Shown: piece by piece, positions 26,796 through 38,381 of the stretch
Layout of the letters: every line of letters begins with the position of its first letter
How positions within the stretch are numbered: position 1 is the stretch's first letter
Assembly: GCF_014633365.1 (NCBI RefSeq)
Contig: NC_068341.1
Span: 8,122,001-8,186,000, forward strand
Origin: Diospyros lotus
Taxonomy: Eukaryota; Streptophyta; Magnoliopsida; Ericales; Ebenaceae
Length of the DNA stretch: 64,000 bases
Direction: 5' to 3'
Made by a program: the position numbers and the translations under genes
Notes under the pieces: model-generated
Database searches by the model: none
What the model saw: the letters and a program-made list of their open reading frames with translations, nothing else
What the model was told of the DNA's origin: nothing

Positions 26796-28817
26796 CTACG
26801 CATCTTCATTGGAGTCGGAAGTCGCCGTTGTTGAACCATCATTAACCCATTCGTCAGATGATGATGAATGGATAAGTTCTTCTTGACGTCGCATGTTAGC
26901 TCTTTCCCAATCATCGAGGCAAACTTGAGCTTCCAATGATTCTGGAGCCAATCTTGATCTTCTTTCGTCCAAAATGTTGCCTCCACTACTGAATGTTTGT
27001 TCAACGGCTACAGTTGAAGCTGGAACTGCAAGAAGTTGACTTGCAATAATTGCAAGAGTTGGAAATGTCTCCTTGTGCCTTTTCCACCACTCCAAAATTT
27101 CAAAATTTAAACCTGTATCATCACCAAACTCAAAAACTGTGGTTAGATAAGTTTCGAGCTTCGAATGTGAGCTCGATCTAGGTTTTTTCCTCCTTTGATC
27201 TAAAAATTTATGACCCCATTTCATTGGTTGGGAGGAAGAGGAATGCGGAGCCATGGATGGAAATGATTCTTCACTACTAGGAGCAATAACATATGCTTCA
27301 TATAATTGATTGCATAAAGTTCTAACCTTAGAAATTATAATATTCACATCAATTTCTTCATTATTTTCTAATCCTAACAACGAATAATAGTTAGACAAAC
27401 ACTCAATTAAACCATCAAATTTACACCTAGGATCAAATACCATAGTAACAAGAAAAATTTCAGGAATAAATTGATAATAACGTAACCATTTTCTCTCATT
27501 TCTAAAACAGCATGACAAATTTCTTCAACATTAATTCCTTCCATTAATACACCGGCCACATTCATTGCTTCTATATAAAAATTGATGTGAAGTTGGTTTA
27601 TAAACACTACTAAGTGTATGAGTAGCATCATTAAAAATTCGTAAAATATTCAAAATTGAACTACAAACATTCCACATAGTTGGAAAAATAGGATATTGTG
27701 GAATATAATTTGCTGCAAAAGAACACAATAAATCTTTATATTCAAAAGATTGATTAAGTAATTTAAAAGTTGAGTTCCAACGAGTAGGGACATCTTTTGA
27801 AAAACGTTTTGGGGTTTGACCATTGGAGGTGCAAAAATGTGCCCATGCTTTTGCAGTTCGAGGGTGTACCCAAATATAAGAAATAACATTTCTAATTGGA
27901 TCTAAATAAGAATTAAGTGACTTAATACCATCTTGAACACATAAATTTAAAACATGACATGCACATCTAACATGAAAAAATCTTCCACCAAAATTTGGTT
28001 GGCAAATTCTTTTCAATTCATTAATAGAAGCAGTATTAGCCGATGCATTATCAAAAGAAATTGAAAAAATTCTATTAACTAATCTATATTCTTGTAAAAT
28101 TTGTTGAATTAATCTACAAATATTTTCAGCATTATGACTTTCATCAAAACATCGATACGCAAGAATTCTTTTTTGTAAAACATAATTTTCATCAACCCAA
28201 TGACAAGTAATACCCATATATGAATGAGTTTGCCAATGATCACTCCAAATATCACTACAAATAGAAACATTAATATTATTGTTTTGAAAATATGTTATCA
28301 ATTCAATTTTTGAGTTTTTAAACAATTTTAACAAATTCCTTTTCAAAGTATTTCTAGGAATTGATTTAAAACTAGGATTAACAAAGTTTGACAAAATCGA
28401 GTAAAACCTAATTTTTCACCAAAACTAAAAGATAAATGATCAATTGCTACCATTTCAGCTAAACCAGACCTACAATTAGCTTCATTATAATGAAATAATT
28501 GAGGAGAGTTTGAAGAGGTAGCAAACCCGGATATTTGTGTTTGATCGCGGCTCAATCCAACCTTGAGCGGGTGCTTTGTTTGCAAATGTCGGGCGAAAGT
28601 ACCATATCCACCTCCTTGCTTGAATTTGTATACTTGATTACAATAATTACAAGATACATCAAATTTACCATCTCCTTTTGGTGTTTTCTTGAAATGAATA
28701 TTAAAAATATCAGAAGTAGAAATTTTTCCACCTCCCTTTGTTGAGTTTCACTCTCTTGTGTTTGAAAATTTTGAGCTTCAAACTCAACATTTCAACATTT
28801 CTACCTTCACTTGCCAT
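26796..28817 (-). pseudogene. hAT transposase (BED finger, RNase H-like core, hATC), with frameshifts
   Basis: From ATG 28817 (MASEGRNV) to the stop at 26796 the region spans about 670 codons, a normal hAT length. In order: a BED zinc finger near 28560-28690 (CNYC followed by HLQTKH); the RNase H-like core with SDIWSDHW, SFDNASAN, CACHVLNLCVQDG and DVPTRWNST; and the C-terminal hATC dimerisation domain near 26870-27150 (EILEWWKRH, ASTVAVEQTFSSGG, LDERRSRL). The frame changes near 28390, 27590 and 27490, each explained by one base too few or too many in a run of four or five T or A, and again near the N-terminus. Because the same kind of indel breaks the neighbouring PPR copy, sequencing error is as likely as decay. 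A minus-strand TATA box is near 29058-29066. Confidence 0.85.
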
Positions 28818-28999
28818 TTTTTTGAAAAAAGTATGATAATAAAAAAATATAATAATGATAAAATAATATAGTAACAAGTAATAAATAATTAACAATATAA
28901 TTGAATAAATTGATAAATAACAAAATGAGAAGATTGAAGAAATTGAAATTAAAATATTAAATGAGAGACAAATTGAGAGAATAATAGCTTGAGACTTGA

Positions 29000-29035
29000 G
29001 AGAGAGAGAGAGAGGAGAGAGAGAGAAAGTGTGAA
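29000..29035. repeat. (GA)n tract in hAT leader
   Basis: GA repeats on the plus strand (CT on the coding strand) lie between the minus-strand TATA-like box near 29062 and the transposase ATG at 28817, as in many plant leaders. Confidence 0.6.
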
Positions 29036-29100
29036 AAATAAGTGGGGGAGGGAGGGGTATATATAGATAGGAATTATAAAATTTAAAAAAAAAAAAAAAG

Positions 29101-29260
29101 TTGGGGGGGGGGCAACGGTCCAATCCAAATTGGACCGTTGGGGGGGGGGGGGGGGGGAGGGGAGGGGGGTCCAACGGTCCAATTTGGACCGTTGGGGGGG
29201 AGGGGGGGGGGTGCACCGTGCGCGGCCTTACGCGCACGGGGGGGGGGGAGGGGGGGCCGG
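29101..29260. repeat. Poly-G runs separated by near-palindromes in hAT subterminal region
   Basis: G-runs of 9 to 17 bases alternate with near-palindromic blocks such as AACGGTCCAATTTGGACCGTT at 29173-29193 (reported here as core AACGGTCCAA / TTGGACCGTT). Further on is CGCGCACGG followed by more G-runs. The layout could form G-quadruplex and hairpin structures. Confidence 0.75.
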
Positions 29261-29426
29261 TTCCGCGGAACCGGAACCGGCGGTTCCGGTTCTCCGGAAC
29301 CTTGAACCGGAACCGGACCGAATTTCGCCGGTTCGGTCCGGTTCCGGTTCGGCCGGTTCCGGGTCCGGTTCCGCCGGTCCGGTTCCGGTTCGAACCGCCG
29401 GTCCGGTTCAATTTTGGCCATGTCTA

Positions 29427-29434
29427 CCCCCAGC
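29427..29434. repeat. hAT target-site duplication, right (CCCCCAGC)
   Basis: Exact partner of 26216-26223. Confidence 0.95.
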
Positions 29435-29579
29435 ATCTCAATTGATTATTGAAACGAGATAATAATGCCCAACTCTTACAAGCAAGCAGAAGCAGTCGTT
29501 ATCTATTTAGCTAGACGAAGCCCAAGAAAGAATAATCTCCATACACTAAGAGCAGAAAGAACAAGCCTCGAAGTTTAGT

Positions 29580-30075
29580 GAGATGCAAAAGCTCAGGAAG
29601 TAGAAAACCTGAAAATCCATGTTGAAATAAGGGTTGGGCGATCAAAAACAGAGGAATTGGTTGAGTTGAGCAAGAGTCTATCCGAGAATAATAGAAAGAA
29701 TCTAGAATTGGAGCTCCTAGAGGTTCGAAATAAGACCCTACAAACTGTAAGGCAAAGAAGGAACTTCAACGAAGTTTGCCATATTACAGACTTGCACACA
29801 AAAAATGAAACTGAAAAATTTCGACAACAAATTATGAGGCTTGAGCAGGGAAAGAGAAACGCCGCCGATCGAGGAACTTGGGAACCTAATTAAAACCTCC
29901 CTTTCTGACCAAAGGAGGGTAAGCGCTGTAATAAATCTGGTTGAGCATATGTTTAAGGGCATGCTTATCTCTGTAGACAGTGCAAGCAACCTTCCTGCAT
30001 AATTGAAGCAGCCTTTCAAATTAGAACCAATAAAGGGCCGAGAACTTGCAGAAAATGACTTCCCAACGAACAATA
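29580..30075 (+). pseudogene. Coiled-coil remnant continuing across the duplication end
   Basis: The plus strand encodes VENLKIHVEI, a frame change, then ELVELSKSLSENNRKN and ETEKFRQQIMRLEQGKR, and later NLVEHMFKGMLISVDSASN. It matches the left contig up to 29936 and continues after it. Long heptad-like charged segments suggest a coiled coil. It is probably the tail of the gag-like remnant seen at 24817. Confidence 0.28.
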
Positions 30076-30723
30076 ATTAAGCAAGAATGCCCAAAATACC
30101 AACAGCAAACGCCAAGCTTATTATATAGTCAGTACTGCTTGTTTCCTGTAATTAATTAATGTTGTGATGGAAAGTATATATGATTTTATGAAGTGAGCTT
30201 CCACACACACACACGCACACACACACACACGCGCACATATAATTACATGAAGTGAAAGTTGTATAACCAATATATACGAGCATGAATTGGCCTATATTTT
30301 TAGGTTTTGCATGAAGAAAAACATATAAACACACAATAATACATCTATAGGGTATGTATTGTCACCGATGGAGAACTTAAGCTCCAATCTTGGAGACAAT
30401 TTAATTGGGGTACTTAGGAAAATGGAAAAAATTCCAAATTAGTCATTGAATTTATTTCTAAGTTTTAAAATACAGGGTTTAAAGTGACCAAAAAAAAAAA
30501 AAACTAGTAAATTAAAAAGCCAAAAACAAACCTATCAATGGATCTAGTCTAAATTGGCGAGAAGTCATGGTCTAAATTACTTTGGTGGGATGCCAAGATG
30601 AATATTTAAAACCATGTCTTTCGTGTCAACAAAGTTTAAAACCTTTTGCTACATAATCCAAGACTAAACAATGCAAGTATATATTTGTTTATGGTTGATA
30701 TTGTCGTGAATTAAGTTATTGTT
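30076..30723. other. Intergenic spacer with (AC)n microsatellite at 30202-30236
   Basis: AT-rich spacer downstream of the AP2/ERF gene (which is on the minus strand), so it includes that gene's 3' region. The only clear feature is an AC/GC-type dinucleotide tract of about 35 bp. Confidence 0.6.
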
Positions 30724-31254
30724 CTAGGGATCCCAAATGGAACCAAATAGCTGCATTTCTTCCCACTGACTAAACTCAACATCTTGAGACCCCAAAACCA
30801 TGGCTTCTGCTGACAGTAGAGCCCCGGCCAGCTCCATCCACATCTTAGGCGAGTCCAACGGCGACTCATTTATCGCCTGAATCTGGCCCGGGGACAGCCT
30901 AACTGGCACCGGAGCCAACTTATTAGCGCCTTGTCGGCCATCGCCATCCAGCTCCTCCGGCTTCCTCAGCAGCATGGCCGCCTCCTGCGCAGCCAGCTGC
31001 ACGTCCTCAGCATTGCTGCTGGCCGGCTTGGGGAGGCTGTCGATCAACTCGGGGAAGTTAAGCTTCGCCTGGCATCCCCTGAGGTGCAATGCAGCCACAT
31101 CGTAAGCAGCTGCAGCCATCTCCGGTGCCTCGTAGCTCCCTAGCCATATCCTGGTTTTCTTCCCCGGTTCGCGGATTTCTGACACCCATTTCCCCCATTT
31201 TCTCTTCCTGATTCCTCTGTACGCGGGTGCTGGATGCTTGCTATGATCTTCCAT
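30724..31254 (-). CDS. AP2/ERF transcription factor, DREB type
   Basis: This is a single-exon gene of 176 residues encoding a nuclear DNA-binding regulator. One AP2 domain covers about residues 12-70: [19 protein letters not shown] (beta sheet), [20 protein letters not shown] (helix start), ending [13 protein letters not shown]. Val and Glu are at domain positions 14 and 19 (WVSEIRE), the DREB-subfamily signature; true ERFs have Ala and Asp. The C-terminal half is acidic with an [13 protein letters not shown] block and [10 protein letters not shown], and ends FGSIWDP, a likely activation region. There is no EAR repressor motif. The size and [24 protein letters not shown] domain fit the small DREB-like ERFs of plants; exact orthology needs a tree. 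Codon use is GC-richer than the flanks, as is usual for this family. Confidence 0.93.
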   Translation of the reverse strand: MEDHSKHPAPAYRGIRKRKWGKWVSEIREPGKKTRIWLGSYEAPEMAAAAYDVAALHLRGCQAKLNFPELIDSLPKPASSNAEDVQLAAQEAAMLLRKPEELDGDGRQGANKLAPVPVRLSPGQIQAINESPLDSPKMWMELAGALLSAEAMVLGSQDVEFSQWEEMQLFGSIWDP

Positions 31255-34200
31255 TTTTGTCTTAGATCTTCTTCTTCTGGATTGATGATATGTATGTATC
31301 GAATATCTGCATTTCTCTGGGAAAAGCAGCCATATATGTATAAATAGGAGCCGGGTACGTATGGTGGCCAGGCGTTTGTTTCACGGTAAATGTGTGATTA
31401 AGTGAGGTTCCACGTAATTGCATGATCAAGTGAGAGTTGTCTGGCAATATGAGCACCGATTTAATTTTGGCTATTATTTTCTAGGACTTGCACGAAGAAA
31501 AAGACGCACATATATAATTAATTAAACACGTCTTCAAGTCTGAACATACGTTAACCTAACCCCACACATGCATTTTCAAAATATGTACTGCAGCTGCTTT
31601 TGACAGGTCTAGAAAGCAACATTGGGCCAATGCTACAAGACCCTTCTGGAACTTGTGTCATTTTTTAGTTTAATAACCTAAAGGATCCACGTCTAATAAT
31701 ATTTTCGATGATTCGTATCTAAGACCGATTCTTCCTAAATCTTGGAATGATAAGAAATTTTAGCCCTTTGGTGCATATATAGCGTGGATGTAAACGTTCT
31801 TAATTTGTGACTAGAGAGATATATAGATTTTGTAAAGAAAAAATTATATATATTTTAAAAGAATAACCTTAAAATGTATGGTTAAATCAGACAGTTTAAC
31901 AAATTAAGAGTAGAGAGTGTTGATTAATTTCCTGCTTAAAATAATAATATAGTATGCATTATTCTTCGCCCTCGATTAGCCAAATCTTGCAAACAACTTC
32001 TTTTTGACTCGAGATCAGCCACGCAGCTTACGGAATGCTAATTAAACACGAGGGTTGAAGTTAATTGGTAATTACTTTCTGTACAGCTTTTGGAATTTTA
32101 GTACCAATTAATAATTAGAAACCAATTCAACAAACAAAGATTAGACATTAAGCCGGTCCGAAGAAGTCGTCTTAAAGTTTGTTTATTTGCAAACTCCTAT
32201 GCCTGCTACCTAGCTCTCCTATATTACTGAAATTAATATAATATAGCTATAAGAAAAGGCATATACACACACACACACACACCTGTTCAGAAAAGTTAAA
32301 GAAAATAAAAAAAGGTGGCGTTAATTAATTTCTTGGTCCAAAGTCATTTTCGTCAAAAGGGAGTCGATCGTACGTAGAAGACAAGATTTAGCTTGTAGTT
32401 TTTCTGTGAGCAATAATTTATGTGAAAAAACCAAAAATTGTATAAAGCAAAGTACTTTGCCTTAGCTAATAGTAAAATTGCATAAAACAAAGTACTTTTG
32501 CCTTAGCATAGATAGTAGGGTTGCACCTTAATTAATTATAAAATAAAGTATTTACTCTCAAAACATATTTTGAAATTTAATGACCCTCAAGGTTAAGTTG
32601 ATGGCAAGAGATTATAATACGTGTGATTTGTAATTAATTATTTTTTTAAATGTTTATATGTTTTTGGTGTCTAGATATACAAGTAGTATAGGTGGTTAAT
32701 TGCTGGTCCTGTTCTCTTGCTCCTTTGAACCTCTGTCTGGTCTGAGCTTTTATTTGGCGGTAGATATTGTTGTATTCCCCATTTCCTTGATATTAAGCCT
32801 ATAAAAAAAAAAAAACAAGGATATTAACTTACCCAAGCACAAAAAATAAAAAGGTAAATTAAACTTATGTCACGGTGGTTAGGTAAAACCAAGCCAAACA
32901 ATTACTTCAAAGTTGTTACAAGAAAGTCCCATTGGAATATGAAACAAAGACCTGATATTGTAAGCTGAAACTAACCTCCTCTCCTTTATTTTTAATATCC
33001 ATTATTCTAGAAAACTATTACGCTGATTCAATTAAGGATTTGACTAATTATATAAGCCCGGATCGAGGTGCCTGGTTGCTCCCAAAACCCAAAAATACTA
33101 ATTAATTAATGCAGTTTCTAACCCGAGGAAAATCGATCCATGTCATTCCTAGAAGTACCAGTGTGCTCCTCTTCGTTGTTTTCTTCTCCTTCTTCGTGGT
33201 GGGGGAGCCCCAGAAGGTCGAAAGCAGCTGGCAATGAAGTCTACGGTTGGTGCATGGATGCTATACACTCATGTATATATATATATATATATATAAATGT
33301 GTGTGTGTGTGTGTGTGAATTAATTTTCAGTCCAAAAGTGCACCGTCACTGCCGGCCGTGTTGTAGGTACTTTGGTACGGCCTGCGAGTCCACCGCCACC
33401 ACTTGACGGCGACGGCATGCATCTTCAACACACTGAACATGTTTCTTAATTTCTTTTAGGTTTACTAGTACAGTTTAGTTGACTAATTAACTAGTTATCC
33501 AGCTGTTAATGAACAGATCAGTATACTACATCACATTTGATCTATTACATCAGATATACAATTTATTTACTACTACAGTGTTGACTTTAACTAATATATC
33601 CATAATCTACTACACGTGATTTTATATATGTCATGTCATGCATTAATTTCAACCAATAATTAATCCTTTCACAATAAGTATCAAACTGAAATATTATTAA
33701 TTCATGGAGTTTATACAACCTCCTCAATCTACAGTCGACCGGCGGTGGGGTGTTTCCTCCAATCAGAAGTTGACCTAATATATGCATGCGTTAGAGGAGA
33801 GTCTTACAGCTGGCCCAATTTGACAATCAAGTCTGATCTAAACAGAAAAGGATATCAATATTAAACAATAAAACATGTCCATGCCTGAGTTGGGTTTTTT
33901 CACTTCATTAGGGTCAGGGTGGTCCTTTTCTTTTTTCTAATAAAATGATATTAAAGAGAGTAGTTATAGAGCCAAAGGTTTTAGAAGCCAAGGATTCATG
34001 GGGCTGCAAATTCAGCTATCCAATAAAAAGTAGAATGCAATATATAAACAACTAATATCAAGCCCTAATCCAAAACATAAGTAGGAAAGGCGACAAGATC
34101 CAACAATTAACACAAGAAGGAGGTCCTGACGAGTAGATATATATATATATATATAAGTGGCCATCAGATTGCTTCGATATTGTGATAATGTTAAAGAATT

Positions 34201-34348
34201 ATGGTGCTGTAATGACAAATATGTTGCGGTAATCTAAAGATTTTAAGACACGAAAACTTGCTTTTTCTAAAATTTTATTTATCTTAAAATATAATGCACA
34301 AGGGATCCAAACAAGCTTTCAAAATACAATAGAATAAAAAATAATATT
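31255..34348. other. Intergenic region upstream of the AP2/ERF gene
   Basis: About 3.1 kb with no recognisable gene. It contains the AP2/ERF promoter and microsatellites: (CA)n at 32264-32282, (TA)n(TG)n at 33274-33317 and (TA)n near 34138-34155. Short ORFs here are low complexity or show no family. Confidence 0.5.
32695..32817 (+). mobile_element. Possible LINE (L1) 3' tail fragment
   Basis: The stretch ends TGTTGTATTCCCCATTTCC, then a short AT-rich part and an A-run of about 12. It resembles the 3' ends of plant L1 elements. No coding part is attached and target duplications were not resolved. Confidence 0.25.
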
Positions 34349-36186
34349 TGTTGGCGAATGTATGATTCCCAACAACAAACCCAAACACATGAAATTAATA
34401 ACAAATACTAGAAATTTTGTATTCTAATTATACAGTAAAAGAATACAAAGAATTAATCTTTGAATGCAAGAAAATTATAAAGTTTTATGCAAGAAGGTAG
34501 GAGAAGAATAAGAAAAAGGAAATAATATGAATCATTAAGTGTTTTGATCAAAAAAAATATCAATCTATTTATAAAAAATGTTACAACCCATCACCATGGA
34601 TACACTCCTTCATCAAATGTTAGAACACTACAATAAAAATCAAATTTAGTGACGAAAAATCTGTCACTAAAATAAGAAAATCCGTCACTAAAACTGACAT
34701 CGTTGAATTTTAGTCATGGAATTCAAACATTTAGTGACGGGAAGCTCCGTCACTGATCTGTGACGGGTATTCCGTCGCTGATTTGTGACGGGCAGTCCCA
34801 TCACAGATTAGCGATGGAATACCCGTCACAGATTAGCGATGAAACCTCTCATCCCTAAATTACTTTTTAAATAAAAAAATAAAAAATATATATTAAAATT
34901 TTAATAAAATAAAATTAAAATAAAATTATTTTTTTGAAAATTTGTGACAGGCGATTCCTATCGCTGATTAGCGACGGGTAATCCCGTCACTAAATTAATA
35001 TTTATATTAAAAAAAAAAAGAAAATATATTAAAACTTAAATAAAAATTAAATTATTTTTCAAAAATCTGTAACGAGGTTACGCATCACTGATTAGTGACG
35101 GGACTTCTGTCACTAAATTATTTTAAAAATATATATATATTAAAATTAAATTATTTTTTAAAAAATTGTGACGGGAGTACCTGCCGCTGATCAGTGACAG
35201 GAGTATCGTCGCTGATCAGCGACGAGTATTCCCCTCACTAAATTAATTTTTAAATTAAAAAAATAAAAATATATATTAAAATTTGAATAAAATTAAATTA
35301 TTTTTTAAAAATTTTGTGACGGGCGTACCTGTCGCTGATCAGCGACGGGTATTCCAGTCACTAAATTAATTTTTAAATAAAAAATAAATATATATATATT
35401 AAAATTTAAATAAAATTAAAATATTTTTTCAAATTTTTGTGATGGGCCTACCCGTCGCTGATTAGCGACGGGCAATCCCGTCACTAAATTAATTTTTAAT
35501 TTAAAAAAATAAAAATATATATTAAAATTTAAATAAAATTAAATTAAAATTAAAATATTTTTTCAAAATTTTGTGTTTTTAAATTAAATAAATAAAAATA
35601 TATATTAAAATTTAAATAAAATAAAATTATTTTAAATTATTTAAGAATTTAAAAATTAAAAAAAATAATTACAAAATAAAAATTTTATATTAAAATTAAA
35701 TTAAAATGATAATATTAATAAAATTAAAATTAAATTATTTTAAATCGTGTAAGAATGTAAAAATTAACAAAAATAATTTGTTTAATTAAATTAAATAAAA
35801 TAATAATGAAATATAAATAAAATTATATAAATTAATTTTTTATAAAAATAAATATTTTCATAAACATTACTATTTACGAATGTTCACAATTAAATTTTTT
35901 AATTTATATATTTTTATAATTTATATAATTATAATAAGAAATCTTTTAATTAAAAATACAAATTAAAATTTTAATTTTTATACAAAATTTGTTAATTAAA
36001 AATTTAATTATTTAATTGAATAGAAAAAAAATTGTGAGATAACAAATCAATTCTATTTAATGTTATAGCAATATTTTAATAAATTTAGATTTTTATTACA
36101 TTAAATCTAAATATTTCTAAAACATTTCATTTTTATAACATTAAATATAATTATTTTAATAACATTAATTTAATTATTATTTTAAT

Positions 36187-36412
36187 TGTAATACCCCGAG
36201 AACCCAGAAAAATTAGTATATATCGAGAATAGTGTAAGAAAGGAAACAATATCAGTTGGATACCTTTTGGATTAAATGTTGGCAAAGAACTCCCAATTTA
36301 AGTGTGCTTAACCTGGAGTAATCCAGGGATGGGTGACCCCACTGGAAAGTTCGCGTAGGCCCATCAGGGTAAATTATTCCGATTCTTCCTATCGCTCGAT
36401 GGGGATGTTACA
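36187..36412 (+). mobile_element. Cassandra-like solo LTR with 5S rRNA-derived sequence
   Basis: A 226-bp block starts TGTAATACCCC and ends GGGGATGTTACA, the inverted TGTAA...TTACA ends typical of Cassandra TRIM LTRs. Near 36289-36345 it carries a 5S rRNA-like stretch: AACTCCCAATTTAAGTGTGC, then GGATGGGTGACC, close to the internal promoter and 3' half of plant 5S rRNA. Flanks are TTAAT (36182-36186) and TTAAC, a 5-bp duplication with one change. It is nested in the CACTA element. Confidence 0.8.
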
Positions 36413-36419
36413 TTAACAT

Positions 36420-37560
36420 TTTTAAATTCGTATATTTATTAATTTTTTTATATAATCAATATTTTATATTTCATATTTCATTTACAAAGTAATTTTAAAA
36501 TTTTTATTATATTTTATAACATTATATTTGTATTTCTAATTTTAACGCTTGTATTTAATAAATGCCTAACTAACCAACAATATTTATAACATTATTTTGT
36601 AAATTTAATTTTAAAATACAAATAAGAACTAATTAAAATACAAATGTAAAGCTTTTTATTTAAAATTATTATAATATATTTACTAAATAACTACTAAATA
36701 AAACACTGCTTTTACCAGAAAAAATTGTATATTTATTAAATTTTTTTGTATATAATTAATATTTCTTTTAAAAAATTGTATATTTTAAATTTTATAACAT
36801 TATATTTACATTTCTAATTTTAAAATTTGAATTTAATAAATACCTAACTAACCAATGGTATTTATAACATTATGTTTGTATTTTTAAATTTAAAATACAA
36901 GTAAGAACTAAATTTCAATAAAAAAATTTAACTTTTTCTTTAAAATTATTATAATATATTTAATAAATAACTATAAAAAACATTGTTTTTACAAATAAAT
37001 TGTATATTTATTAAATTTTTAATATATAATTAATAATGTTTTAAAAAAAATATATTTTAAATTTTTATTACATTTTATAACATTATATTTGTGTTTTCAA
37101 ATTTAAAATTTGTATTTAATAAATACCTAACTAACCAACAATATTTATAACATTATAGTTGTATCTTTAATTTTAAAATACAAATAAGAACTAATTAAAA
37201 TACGAATATTAAGGTTTTTATTTAAATCATTATAATATATTCAATAAATAACTACTTAAAACACTGTTTTTACAAAATATATATATTTATTAAAAATTAT
37301 ATATATAATTAATATTTATTTGACAAAAAAATATTATTTTAATTTTTATTAAATTTTATAACATTATATTTTTATTTCCTACTAGTTAAAATATTTATTA
37401 TATCATATTTGTATTTTTAATTTTAAAATATAAATAAAAACTAGTTAAAATATAAATATTAATCTTTTTATTTAAAATTATTATAATATATTTAATAAAT
37501 AACTACGTACAACACTATTTTAAAAAAATTGAATATTCATTTTATTTTTTATAATTACTT
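36420..37560 (+). repeat. Tandem array of about 280-bp AT-rich units
   Basis: Four degenerate units. The landmark CCTAACTAACCAA recurs near 36567, 36842 and 37127. A second landmark, ATAACTA followed by CA(C/T)TGTTTTTAC, recurs near 36681, 36966, 37247 and, decayed, 37499. Spacing is about 285, 281 and 252 bp. No coding capacity. Confidence 0.75.
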
Positions 37561-37939
37561 AATATTTCATTTACAAATGTTGATTGACATAATAATTTTT
37601 TTTACACGTTTTTTAATGATTTTTTATATAAATTATCAATAATATATACACAATACACAATAATATATATAAAATATACAATTAGATAAGCATAAAATAA
37701 ACAATAACATACATGTAATAAATATAAATAACAAAGATATTAAAATGAAATTGACACATCAGTTAAAAGAAAACAATCAATAATTGAGATAATGAAATTG
37801 GCATATCAATTAAAAGGAAACAATCTATAAGTAACATAAATATTTTTTAAATATTTAAAATATATCTAACAATTAAAATGATATAAATAAAATATAAAGA
37901 CAAAAGAAAAGAAAAATACCTTACTACAAAATATAAATT

Positions 37940-38381
37940 TATGGTGAGAGCGAGGGAGGGAGGGAGGGAGAGACGCATAAAGAAAGTGCAAAAGAGGGGG
38001 AGGGAAAAGGGAGGTGGGGATTTAACGGGGGGTGGAGAGGGGACGCGTGGCGTGCCAGGGAAAGGGGAGGGGGTGCGGGCGAGAAATTGAAATAATTTGG
38101 GGGAGGGGGAGTCGATTTCAATTTCGCCTCGATAGGGTGGATCGGGTGGGTGCAGGGGGGAGGGGAGGGAGGGGGAGGGTGGGACACTTGTGGGGAGGTT
38201 GGAAGGGGGACACATGGGAGGGGGCACATGGGAGGGGGAGGAGGAGGGGGGACACATGAGGGGCGGGGGTAGAGGCAGTCCAAGAAGGGGGACATGTGGA
38301 GGGAGGGGGGGATGGGAGCGGGGTAGTGAGGGGGAAGGAGACAAGTGGCAGGGAAATGGGAGGGGGGCTGGGGCGTGGTAG
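37940..38381 (+). repeat. Purine-rich (G/A) strand-asymmetric block in CACTA
   Basis: About 440 bp composed mostly of GGGGAGGG-type words on the plus strand, in a setting that is otherwise over 80% AT. The opposite strand gives long proline-rich ORFs, which are composition artefacts. It may be a captured genomic fragment or leader. The block resumes after the MITE at 38754 for about 20 bp. Confidence 0.7.

Larger units (their letters stand above)
26224..29426 (-). mobile_element. hAT-superfamily transposon, 3.2 kb
   Basis: The terminal inverted repeats are TAGACATGGCCA (left) and TGGCCATGTCTA (right). The element is flanked by an 8-bp target duplication, the hAT signature. Both subterminal regions are packed with GGTTCCGGTT / AACCGGAACC words in both orientations, probable transposase-binding repeats. 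The transposase gene lies on the minus strand. The insertion is absent from the matching site in the left copy. The right subterminal part also has long poly-G runs. Confidence 0.95.
18206..29936 (+). repeat. Right copy of the contig-overlap duplication (with hAT insertion)
   Basis: Matches 9569-18105 along its whole length once the hAT element and one copy of its 8-bp target duplication are removed: 8,520 bp here against 8,537 bp in the left copy. It starts with the first base after the gap, in the middle of cytochrome c intron 1. Sequence from 29937 onward has no counterpart in the left contig. Confidence 0.95.

Noticed and set aside
29083..29462. Gly/Pro/Arg-rich ORFs on both strands at the hAT right end
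   Set aside because: These are translations of poly-G runs and GGTTCCGGTT subterminal repeats, open in several frames.
33140..33406. 88-codon plus-strand ORF beginning MSFLEVPV
   Set aside because: It runs through a (TA)n(TG)n microsatellite and has no recognisable domain.
36187..36412. A functional 5S rRNA gene
   Set aside because: Only part of a 5S-like sequence is present, with many changes, and it lies within LTR-type ends.
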